Below are positions 31,858 through 39,281 of a stretch of DNA of 64,000 nt, in pieces. The stretch is taken from assembly GCA_043744255.1 (NCBI GenBank), contig JAYTVA010000041.1:23624-87623 (forward strand), read 5' to 3'. The notes under the pieces were generated by a model. The model was not told the DNA's origin. It was given only the letters and a program-made list of their open reading frames with translations, and did no database searches. The translations under genes and the position numbers were made by a program. Source of the DNA: UKL13-2 sp043744255 (GTDB lineage Bacteria; Pseudomonadota; Gammaproteobacteria; Burkholderiales; Usitatibacteraceae). Numbering within the stretch: the first letter of the stretch is position 1; every line of letters begins with the position of its first letter.

Positions 31858-33342
31858 ATGTCTGCCCTGCCAAAACTTGCCGAACCATCCGCCCGCGAAA
31901 GTTTAATCGCCGCACTCGCCGCAATCCTACCGCCGCATGCCCTGCTCACTGCCCGCGAATCCCTCAAGCCCTACGAATGCGATGGCCTATCCGCGTATCG
32001 CGAAGTGCCGTTACTCGCGGTGTTGCCCTCAACGGTGAGCGAAGTGCAAGCGATCATGCGCGTCGCCAAAGCCAGCAACACCAAAGTCGTTGCGCGCGGC
32101 TCTGGGACTGGGCTTTCAGGCGGTGCTACGCCGCTTGCCGATGGCATGTTGATGTCACTCGCAAAGTTCAACGCCATCGTCAGCGTCGATCCACTCGCAC
32201 GCACCGCACGCGTGCAACCGGGCGTGCGCAATCAACGCATCTCGGAAGAAGTGGCACCGCTTGGCCTCTACTACGCGCCCGATCCCTCTTCGCAAATCGC
32301 CTGCTCCATCGGCGGCAACGTTGCGGAAAATTCCGGCGGCGTGCATTGCCTCAAATACGGCCTCACCGTTCACAACATTTTCAAAATCGAAGTCGTGACC
32401 ATCGACGGTGTCTGCGCCACTATCGGCTCCGATGCGCTCGATGCGCCGGGCTACGACCTGCTCGCGTTGATGACCGGCTCGGAAGGCATGCTCGGCATCA
32501 CCACCGAGGTCACGGTGAAATTAACGCCGAAACCGCAGTTGGCGCGCGTGGTCATGGCGAGTTTTGATGACGTGGAAAAAGCGGGCTCGGCAGTAGCTAG
32601 CGTGATCGGTGCGGGCATTATTCCGGCGGCACTTGAAATGATGGACAAGCTCGCCACCGATGCCGTTGAGGGCTTTGTTCACGCTGGTTATGACCTCGAT
32701 GCCGCCGCGATTTTGCTGTGCGAATCAGATGGCACCGCCGAAGAGGTCGAAGAAGAAATCGCCAAGATGGACGCGGTCATGCGCGCCGCTGGTGCCACTG
32801 CCACTCGTGTATCGAATAGTGAAGCCGAGCGCTTAAAATTTTGGTCAGGTCGCAAAGCCGCGTTCCCTGCGGTCGGGCGCATTTCGCCGGATTATTACTG
32901 CATCGACGGCTCAATTCCGCGCCGCGCCTTGGCTCCGGTATTGAAGCGCACCGAAGAATTGTCGACTAAATACAACCTGCGCTGCGCAAACGTGTTCCAC
33001 GCGGGCGATGGCAATTTGCATCCACTGATTTTGTACGACGCCAACGTGCCGGGCGAGTTGGAAAAGACCGAAGCCTTCGCGGCCGACATTTTGGAAATGT
33101 GCATCGAATACGGCGGCACCATCACCGGCGAACATGGGGTCGGTATCGAAAAAATAAATCAGATGTGTAGCCAATTTTCCGACGCTGAGCGCGAAACGTT
33201 TTTCGCTGTCAAGCGCGCGTTTGACCCCGCGATGCTGCTCAATCCGGGCAAAGCGATTCCGTCGCTCGCGCGCTGTGCTGAATATGGGCGGATGCGCGTG
33301 CACGGCGGGCAATTGCCGCATGCGGATATTCCGAGGTTTTGA
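31858..33342 (+). CDS. glcD: Glycolate oxidase FAD-linked subunit GlcD, first copy
   Basis: GlcD oxidises glycolate (or a related 2-hydroxy acid) to the 2-oxo acid, passing electrons to GlcE and GlcF. The 494-residue protein has the PCMH-type FAD-binding core with R-G-S-G-T-G-L-S-G-G-A near 81-91 and D-P-S-S-Q-I-A-C-S-I-G-G-N-V-A-E-N near 141-157. The C-terminal half contains F-H-A-G-D-G-N-L-H-P and G-E-H-G-V-G. ATG at 31858 is chosen over one 27 bases upstream. A second copy follows at 33492, so the two may differ in substrate. Confidence 0.9.
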   Translation: MSALPKLAEPSARESLIAALAAILPPHALLTARESLKPYECDGLSAYREVPLLAVLPSTVSEVQAIMRVAKASNTKVVARGSGTGLSGGATPLADGMLMSLAKFNAIVSVDPLARTARVQPGVRNQRISEEVAPLGLYYAPDPSSQIACSIGGNVAENSGGVHCLKYGLTVHNIFKIEVVTIDGVCATIGSDALDAPGYDLLALMTGSEGMLGITTEVTVKLTPKPQLARVVMASFDDVEKAGSAVASVIGAGIIPAALEMMDKLATDAVEGFVHAGYDLDAAAILLCESDGTAEEVEEEIAKMDAVMRAAGATATRVSNSEAERLKFWSGRKAAFPAVGRISPDYYCIDGSIPRRALAPVLKRTEELSTKYNLRCANVFHAGDGNLHPLILYDANVPGELEKTEAFAADILEMCIEYGGTITGEHGVGIEKINQMCSQFSDAERETFFAVKRAFDPAMLLNPGKAIPSLARCAEYGRMRVHGGQLPHADIPRF

Positions 33343-33400
33343 GGTGAGCGCTGCGCCAATACTGTCTTCCCGGCGACCCGCTTCCGGCGGTGCCGGGTTT

Positions 33401-33470
33401 GTAGGGTGGGCGCGCGCAGCGTGCCCACCATCGGTGATCGCGTGGGCACGCTGCGCTTTGCCCACCCTAC
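33401..33470. repeat. Large inverted repeat between the two glcD genes
   Basis: The left arm from 33401 (GTAGGGTGGGC then GCGCAGCGTGCCCAC) is mirrored by the right arm ending at 33470 (GTGGGCACGCTGCGC then GCCCACCCTAC) around a ~13-base loop. The arms pair almost fully. Elements of this sequence type are scattered through many proteobacterial genomes. It lies in a transcribed gap and would form a strong RNA hairpin. Confidence 0.8.
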
Positions 33471-33491
33471 GATATTTGTGACGGTACTGCC

Positions 33492-34943
33492 ATGAACACG
33501 GCCGTCTTCACCGACCTCGCCACCATCAAACCGCCCCTCAACGTCATCACCGACCGCGAGCGCTTGAAGCCATTCGAAACCGACGCGCTCATTTCGCATC
33601 GCGCCTTGCCACTCTGCGCCGTGTTGCCCGAATCCGAATCGCAAGTCGCTGACATCCTAAAATCATGTTCCGCGCGCGAGGTTCCCGTGGTCACACGCGG
33701 CGCGGGCACTGGGCTTTCGGGCGGCGCGATTCCGTTGGACGGCGGTGTGTTGGTGGTGCTCACCAAACTAAACGCGATCAAACAAGTCGATGCGCTCGCC
33801 CGCACCGCCACCGTCGGCCCCGGTGTTCGTAACCTCGCGGTCTCCGACGCCGCCAAGCCCTACCAACTGTTCTACGCCCCCGATCCATCCAGCCAATTGG
33901 TGTGCTCCATCGGTGGCAACATCGCCGAAAATTCGGGCGGTGCGCATTGCTTGAAATACGGCCTCACCACCCACAATGTCATGCGCCTACGTGCGGTCAC
34001 GAGTGCAGGGGAGGTCGTTGAAATTGGCTCACGCGCACTCGATGCGGCGGGCTTCGATTTGATGGCATTGATGACGGGCTCGGAAGGCATGCTCGCACTC
34101 ATCACCGAAGCCACCGTGAAGTTGCATCCCGAACCTGAGCACGTCGAAACCTTGCTCGCCGCGTTCGGCAGCGTCAATGACGCCGCCAATGCCGTCGGCA
34201 AAATCATCGGCGCTGGCGTAGTGCCCGCTGCGCTAGAAATGATGGACAAAATGGTCGTGCAAGCCTGCGAAAGATTCATGGCCGCAGGCTTTCCCACCGA
34301 AGCTGAGGCGCTGTTGTTGATCGAGCTGGACGGCGTGCGCGAAGAAGTTGCCGAAGAATTGCAAAAAGTAAACGCGGTGCTGGCCGAATGCCATGCCCAA
34401 GAAATTCGCATCGCAAAAAATTCCGCTGAGCGCGAAAAACTATGGCGCGCACGCAAGGGCGCATTCGCCGCCCTCGCCACCATTCAGCCCGATTACTACA
34501 CCATCGACGGCACCATTCCGCGCCGTTGTTTGCCCGACGTATTGGCGCGTTACGCCGCGCTGGGTAAGGACTACGGCATGTTGGTCGCCAACGTGTTCCA
34601 TGCGGGTGACGGCAATTTGCACCCCTGCATTTTTTACGATGGCAGCGTGCCCGGCGAGATGGAACGGTGCGAAGAACTGGGCGGAAAAATGCTTGAAATC
34701 TGCGTCGAAGTCGGTGGCACCATCACCGGCGAACACGGTGTCGGCATCGAAAAAATCAAACAGATGTGCGTGCAATTCCGCCCACTCGAAATCACCGCTT
34801 TTCACGCCGTCAAAGCCGCCTTCGATCCGGCTGGTATCCTCAACCCCGGCAAGAACATTCCGCTGCTAAAACGGTGCAGCGAGTGGGGCGGCATGCACGT
34901 TCATCGCGGCGCAATGCCGCATTCAGACATTCCACGATTCTAA
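33492..34943 (+). CDS. glcD: Glycolate oxidase FAD-linked subunit GlcD, second copy
   Basis: This 483-residue flavoprotein is a full paralogue of the preceding GlcD. It shares R-G-A-G-T-G-L-S-G-G-A, D-P-S-S-Q-L-V-C-S-I-G-G-N-I-A-E-N, F-H-A-G-D-G-N-L-H-P and the C-terminal M-P-H-S-D-I-P-R-F. The two copies clearly differ in the middle region (around 200-330), so this is an old duplication and not a recent one. It starts after a large inverted repeat and ends four bases before glcE. It may oxidise glycolate, D-lactate or another 2-hydroxy acid. Confidence 0.9.
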   Translation: MNTAVFTDLATIKPPLNVITDRERLKPFETDALISHRALPLCAVLPESESQVADILKSCSAREVPVVTRGAGTGLSGGAIPLDGGVLVVLTKLNAIKQVDALARTATVGPGVRNLAVSDAAKPYQLFYAPDPSSQLVCSIGGNIAENSGGAHCLKYGLTTHNVMRLRAVTSAGEVVEIGSRALDAAGFDLMALMTGSEGMLALITEATVKLHPEPEHVETLLAAFGSVNDAANAVGKIIGAGVVPAALEMMDKMVVQACERFMAAGFPTEAEALLLIELDGVREEVAEELQKVNAVLAECHAQEIRIAKNSAEREKLWRARKGAFAALATIQPDYYTIDGTIPRRCLPDVLARYAALGKDYGMLVANVFHAGDGNLHPCIFYDGSVPGEMERCEELGGKMLEICVEVGGTITGEHGVGIEKIKQMCVQFRPLEITAFHAVKAAFDPAGILNPGKNIPLLKRCSEWGGMHVHRGAMPHSDIPRF

Positions 34944-34947
34944 AAAT

Positions 34948-36009
34948 ATGAACGACTTTATTTCCCAATTAACGGAGCGCATCAAACTGCACGCCGCAAG
35001 CAACAAACCACTTGCCATCCACGGTGGCAACACCAAAGCGTTTTACGGTGGCGCGGCCAGCGGTGAGGCAATCGACATGCGCGCCTACAGCGGTATCATC
35101 GACTACGAGCCGAAGGAGCTGGTGCTCACCGTACGCGCAGGCACCACGCTCACCGAAATCGAAACCACCATGGCACGCGACAACCAAATGCTGCCGTTCG
35201 AGCCGCCGCATTTTGCTGAAGGTGCCACCATCGGCGGTACCGTTGCCACGGGGCTCTCCGGCCCCCGTCGTCCGTACACCGGGGCGGTGCGTGACTTCGT
35301 ACTCGGCACGCGGATCGTCAATGGCAAGGGTGAGGACTTAAATTTTGGTGGCCGCGTGATTAAAAACGTCGCAGGCTACGACGTGTCGCGGCTCATGACC
35401 GGCGCGATGGGCACGCTCGGCGTGTTGCTCGATATTTCATTCAAGGTATTGCCCAAACCGAGTGCGGAAACCACGCTACGTTTTGAGATGGATGAAGCGG
35501 CCGCGATTGTGCAAATGAACCAATGGGCAGGCAAGCCATTGCCAGTCTCGGCGGCGAGTTGGTGTGATGGGGTGATGATGCTGCGGCTGTCGGGTGCGGT
35601 CGCCGGGGTGAAGGCGGCGCGCGAAAAAATCGGCGGCGAGGTAATCGATGAAACCGTCGCAAGCGCCTATTGGCGCGGACTTCGCGACCATCGCGCCGGA
35701 TTTTTTCAAACCGATGCGCCGTTGTGGCGCTTGTCGGTGCCATCGACAATACCGCCGCTCGCGTTGAATTTGCCGCAACTCATCGAATGGGGCGGGGCGC
35801 TGCGTTGGGTCACGGGTGCGACCGATGCCCGCGCGCTACGTGCGAGCGTTGAGGCCATCGGCGGCCACGTCACGCTGTTTCGCGGCGGTGATAAATCGGT
35901 CGGCGTGTTTCATCCGCTGCAACCAACTCTCACCACCATTCATCGCAATTTGAAAGCCGCGTTTGATCCTGAAAATATTTTGAATCCGGGACGGATGGAT
36001 AATTTCTAA
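34948..36009 (+). CDS. glcE: Glycolate oxidase FAD-binding subunit GlcE
   Basis: GlcE is the smaller flavin subunit of glycolate oxidase. The 353-residue protein has a PCMH FAD domain with I-H-G-G-N-T-K near 24-30, T-I-G-G-T-V-A-T-G-L-S-G-P-R-R near 93-107 and V-I-K-N-V-A-G-Y-D-V-S-R-L near 136-148. It begins four bases after the second glcD. Confidence 0.93.
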   Translation: MNDFISQLTERIKLHAASNKPLAIHGGNTKAFYGGAASGEAIDMRAYSGIIDYEPKELVLTVRAGTTLTEIETTMARDNQMLPFEPPHFAEGATIGGTVATGLSGPRRPYTGAVRDFVLGTRIVNGKGEDLNFGGRVIKNVAGYDVSRLMTGAMGTLGVLLDISFKVLPKPSAETTLRFEMDEAAAIVQMNQWAGKPLPVSAASWCDGVMMLRLSGAVAGVKAAREKIGGEVIDETVASAYWRGLRDHRAGFFQTDAPLWRLSVPSTIPPLALNLPQLIEWGGALRWVTGATDARALRASVEAIGGHVTLFRGGDKSVGVFHPLQPTLTTIHRNLKAAFDPENILNPGRMDNF

Positions 36010-36023
36010 CGTGCGGCCTATGA

Positions 36024-36121
36024 ATTTTGTCATTCTGAGCGTAGCGAAGAATCTCGTCGATTGAACGGGCGGCGTGTTGCGACGGGAAGAGGTTCTTCGC
36101 GTCGCCCAGAACGACAATATT
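36024..36121. repeat. Inverted-repeat element between glcE and glcF
   Basis: The left arm from about 36026 reads TTTGTCATTCTGAGCG then TAGCGAAGAATCTC. The complement of the right arm (ending about 36119) reads ATTGTCGTTCTGGGCG then ACGCGAAGAACCTC, so the arms agree at about five sixths of positions over 30 bases. The left arm is a motif dispersed through many bacterial genomes. It resembles a miniature inverted-repeat element. Confidence 0.75.
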
Positions 36122-36174
36122 TTTTCCTGCGCACCAACTTTTTCGCCAGCGATTCACCACCAAAAAATCAGACT

Positions 36175-37419
36175 ATGCAAACCAACCTCGCCCCCTTCAT
36201 CAAAGACACGCCCGCAGGCTTAGAGGCCGACAGCATCCTGCGCAAGTGCGTCCACTGTGGTTTCTGCCTCGCCACTTGCCCAACCTACAACCTGCTCGGC
36301 GACGAACTCGATAGCCCGCGCGGCCGCATCTACCTGATGAAAGAAATGCTCGAAGGCGCGCCCGTCACCGCCAAAACGCAAACGCATCTTGATCGGTGCC
36401 TCACCTGCCGTTCCTGCGAATCCACCTGCCCGTCTGGCGTGCAGTACGGCAGGCTGGTTGAGATCGGGCGCGAGATCGTGGAGACGCAAGTCCCGCGCAC
36501 GCTGGGCGACCAATTCAAACGCTTCGTGTTGAAAAAAGCCCTGCCGCAAACCGGCCTGTTCAGCCTGGGCCTGACAATTGGGCGCGCAGTGAAACCAATC
36601 TTGCCCGCCGCGCTCGCGAAGAAAATTCCCGTGGCGCGTGACGCGGGGCTCTGGCCCGCGCCGCGCCACGCGCGCAAGATGCTGGTGCTGCAAGGCTGTG
36701 TACAGCCAGCGATGGCACCGAGCATCAATGCCGCCACCGCACGCGTGCTCGATCGCATCGGCATCTCGCTCATCACGGCACCCAACGCGGGCTGCTGCGG
36801 CGCGATTCCGCAGCATCTCAACGATCCAACCGAGGCGCACGCGTTCATCAAACGAAACATCGACGCGTGGTGGCCGCTCATCGAAGCTGGTGCTGAGGCG
36901 ATTGTCGTCACCGCCTCTGGTTGCGGAACGATGGTGGCAGAGTATGGCCACACCCTGCGAAACGATGCGGCGTATGCGGCTAAAGCGGCACGCATCTCCG
37001 CGCTTTTCCGTGACGTATCGCAGGTCATCGCCGAATCCCAAGCCGAGATTGCGAAAAAACTTTCCCCCGCACCGACGCCGCAAAAACTCGCCTTCCACTC
37101 GCCATGCAGCCTGCAACATGGCCTAAAAATCAAAGGCGTGGTCGAAGCGCTACTGCGCGACGCCGGTTACGAATTGACCAGCGTGCCCGATGGCCACTTA
37201 TGCTGCGGCTCGGCAGGCACTTATTCGTTGTTGCAGCCCGAGCTATCGCAACAGCTATTGAGCAACAAAGTGAAGGCGCTAGAATCCGGCGCACCAACGA
37301 TGATCGCGACTGCCAACATTGGCTGCCTCGCGCATATTGAGTCGGGTCTAAACGCTTCTTCGAAGACGCCGATACGGCATTGGGTTGAGTTGATTGATGC
37401 GCGGATGGGGCGCGATTGA
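36175..37419 (+). CDS. glcF: Glycolate oxidase iron-sulfur subunit GlcF
   Basis: GlcF passes electrons from the flavin subunits to the quinone pool. The 414-residue protein has two [4Fe-4S] ferredoxin motifs, C-V-H-C-G-F-C-L-A-T-C-P near 22-33 and C-L-T-C-R-S-C-E-S-T-C-P near 75-86. Two CCG-type domains follow (A-G-C-C-G and C-C-G-S-A-G). ATG at 36175 is chosen; the frame continues upstream into the repeat element. It closes the glc cluster. Confidence 0.93.
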   Translation: MQTNLAPFIKDTPAGLEADSILRKCVHCGFCLATCPTYNLLGDELDSPRGRIYLMKEMLEGAPVTAKTQTHLDRCLTCRSCESTCPSGVQYGRLVEIGREIVETQVPRTLGDQFKRFVLKKALPQTGLFSLGLTIGRAVKPILPAALAKKIPVARDAGLWPAPRHARKMLVLQGCVQPAMAPSINAATARVLDRIGISLITAPNAGCCGAIPQHLNDPTEAHAFIKRNIDAWWPLIEAGAEAIVVTASGCGTMVAEYGHTLRNDAAYAAKAARISALFRDVSQVIAESQAEIAKKLSPAPTPQKLAFHSPCSLQHGLKIKGVVEALLRDAGYELTSVPDGHLCCGSAGTYSLLQPELSQQLLSNKVKALESGAPTMIATANIGCLAHIESGLNASSKTPIRHWVELIDARMGRD

Positions 37420-38092
37420 GGTTCGGCGCATGTTGGATGGGTGGCGCGTCAGTTAAATCGTTGGTTGAAGGGGAGGGTGTAACGGCGCCTCAACCCATTT
37501 ATGCACATGCATGCACAAAAAACCACATCAGCTATTCTTTGTGTAATCCAACTGTCGCACTTAGGAGTTGAAACCGCCACCCGGCACCTGTGCCAGCAGC
37601 CAGCCAAGCAGAAGCGAAGCTAGGCCATCATCGTCTCGGTTAGATGCGATTGCGCGCCGGTACGTCTCCTCCGCGGCGCCATCGTGATTTATCAGTTCGA
37701 AGATTTGACCAGCGAGCAACCATGCATAGGGCTCATCAATATGCTTGCGTAGACGCCACGTCAACTCGGTCAGACAAATGCAATTGGAGCGCAAAGCTGA
37801 CAGGCCGATCCACCTGCTGACGGGTACGTTTTATGAACTGCGCTCCTAAATGGAGCCGTTTCGGCCTGCCCACAGCCGCTGTTCGCTGGTTACTCGAATC
37901 TCGCATTTCGCAGTATTACGACTTCTATCTCAAATTCCAGAACGTCGCAGATCGGCCAAAGGTTGTTATGTTCGTTGCACAACCTGAATACACGGTAGAC
38001 TGCAACTAGCAATAGTTTTGGGACTATCTATCAGAAGCTCATCGTAATAACAAACTTGGAAGTCAGAAATTTCTGTATGGCGGCGGATCAAA
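37420..38092. other. Junction between the glc cluster and the defence-like cassette
   Basis: Apart from a short TPR-like frame (listed separately) nothing coding is visible. The sequence CAACCCATTTATGCAC at 37491-37506 resembles CAACCCCATTTGTGCAC at 44848-44864, just past the cassette. A weak TTGCAC/TAGACT pair with only 15 bases between (37975-38001) is the best promoter guess for the cassette. Confidence 0.4.
37561..37794 (-). CDS. Short TPR-like hypothetical protein, probably a fragment
   Basis: The frame encodes 77 residues from a TTG and can extend about 12 residues upstream without a standard start. One TPR-like helix pair is visible in A-W-L-L-A-G-Q-I-F-E-L and A-A-E-E-T-Y-R-R-A-I-A-S-N. 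No ribosome site or family is recognised. It is most likely the C-terminal scrap of a decayed gene at the edge of the inserted cassette, but a real small gene cannot be excluded. Confidence 0.35.
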   Translation of the reverse strand: MRSNCICLTELTWRLRKHIDEPYAWLLAGQIFELINHDGAAEETYRRAIASNRDDDGLASLLLGWLLAQVPGGGFNS

Positions 38093-39280
38093 ATGGATGA
38101 GCTTGTTGATACGGCTGCTGATAAGCTGATCCCGCTCGAATATCATGAGAATTTGGTTGCTTACCTGAAACAAGAAGAGCGCGCCGCTTGGGAGTGGTCG
38201 CAATCCGATGATGTGCGCCGACAACAAGCGGATGAAATGCGGGATGCTATGTTGCGCCAGACCTATCGCATGGAGGCTGAAAGCCATCCCGAGGTCTATT
38301 CGGCATGCAGGGTAGCAATGGAGAAGCTTGGCATCGAAGCACCGGTGACGCTATATCAAGCCGCCGATGGCATGATGAATGCTGCCCTATGCTTCATTGT
38401 CGGCGAAGTGCATCTGATTTTCTATGGCCCAATCCTTGAGAAATTATCTGGCGAGGAGTTGCTGGCGCTGATGGGGCATGAACTGGCGCACTACCGACTA
38501 TGGACCGCTGATGGCGGCTCCTACTACAATGCGAGCAGGATGTTAGATCATGCGCTGTCATACCGTGACGCGACCCCTTCGCACCGCGAATCCGCTCGGC
38601 TGTTCAGCTTGTATACCGAACTTTATGCTGATCGAGGCGCTGCGATTGTTTGCGGCGGCACTGCCGCTGCCATTTCCGTTCTGGTGAAAACGATGACCGG
38701 AATGGCCTCAGTCGATCCCGCAGCATATCTGCGTCAAGCTGAAGAATTGGAGGCCAAAGCCGAACGATCAGATGGCCAATCCCACCCCGAAGTCTTTCTT
38801 CGTGTACGCGCGCTCGATCAGTGGTGGCGTGAAGTTGAAGGCACGGGCGATTGGATCAATCAGCGCCTTTGCGGGCCAATTTCTATCGAGGCTTTGGACC
38901 TGTTGCGCCAAAGCGAATTGAGCGAATTGACGCGAAAATTTTTTGTGCGCCTGCAGGCGGACATCGGCATCCAGAGCGGAGAGGTGTCCACACAGATACG
39001 GCAGTATTTTCCCGATTTGCGCGAAGGGGAGGAGCCGCTGGACCTTGCTACGATCACAGGGGCTCAGATCGATGACGCAACGCGGATCTATTTTATTGCC
39101 TTGATGTTCGATTGCGTGATGGCTGATCCAGATGCCCGCGATGAGCTGATGCTGGTTGCAGCCAAAACGGCCAAATCGATTGGTGCCGGTGAACTGTTTG
39201 TTGCCGCATTGAAACGCGATCTCAAATGGACAAAAGCCGCCGCCGACAAGCTCATAGCCCAAGCGGCAAAGGCCGCCTGA
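38093..39280 (+). CDS. Cytosolic M48-type zinc metallopeptidase, cassette gene 1
   Basis: The 395-residue protein has the zinc site H129-E-L-A-H133 in L-M-G-H-E-L-A-H-Y, preceded by a hydrophobic strand and the L-S-G-E-E-L-L-A-L that M48 peptidases use. The third ligand is probably Glu176 in E-L-Y-A-D-R-G-A, with Asp180 following. No signal peptide or membrane helix is seen, so it is cytoplasmic, unlike HtpX. The C-terminal ~200 residues are helical and unassigned. Its stop is followed one base later by the start of the giant helicase gene, so the two form one operon. A role as protease effector or sensor is inferred. Confidence 0.8.
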   Translation: MDELVDTAADKLIPLEYHENLVAYLKQEERAAWEWSQSDDVRRQQADEMRDAMLRQTYRMEAESHPEVYSACRVAMEKLGIEAPVTLYQAADGMMNAALCFIVGEVHLIFYGPILEKLSGEELLALMGHELAHYRLWTADGGSYYNASRMLDHALSYRDATPSHRESARLFSLYTELYADRGAAIVCGGTAAAISVLVKTMTGMASVDPAAYLRQAEELEAKAERSDGQSHPEVFLRVRALDQWWREVEGTGDWINQRLCGPISIEALDLLRQSELSELTRKFFVRLQADIGIQSGEVSTQIRQYFPDLREGEEPLDLATITGAQIDDATRIYFIALMFDCVMADPDARDELMLVAAKTAKSIGAGELFVAALKRDLKWTKAAADKLIAQAAKAA

Positions 39281-39281
39281 C

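Noticed and set aside
36220..37133. Two long open frames antisense to glcF
   Set aside because: They mirror the codon pattern of glcF, overlap each other in different registers and show no domain.
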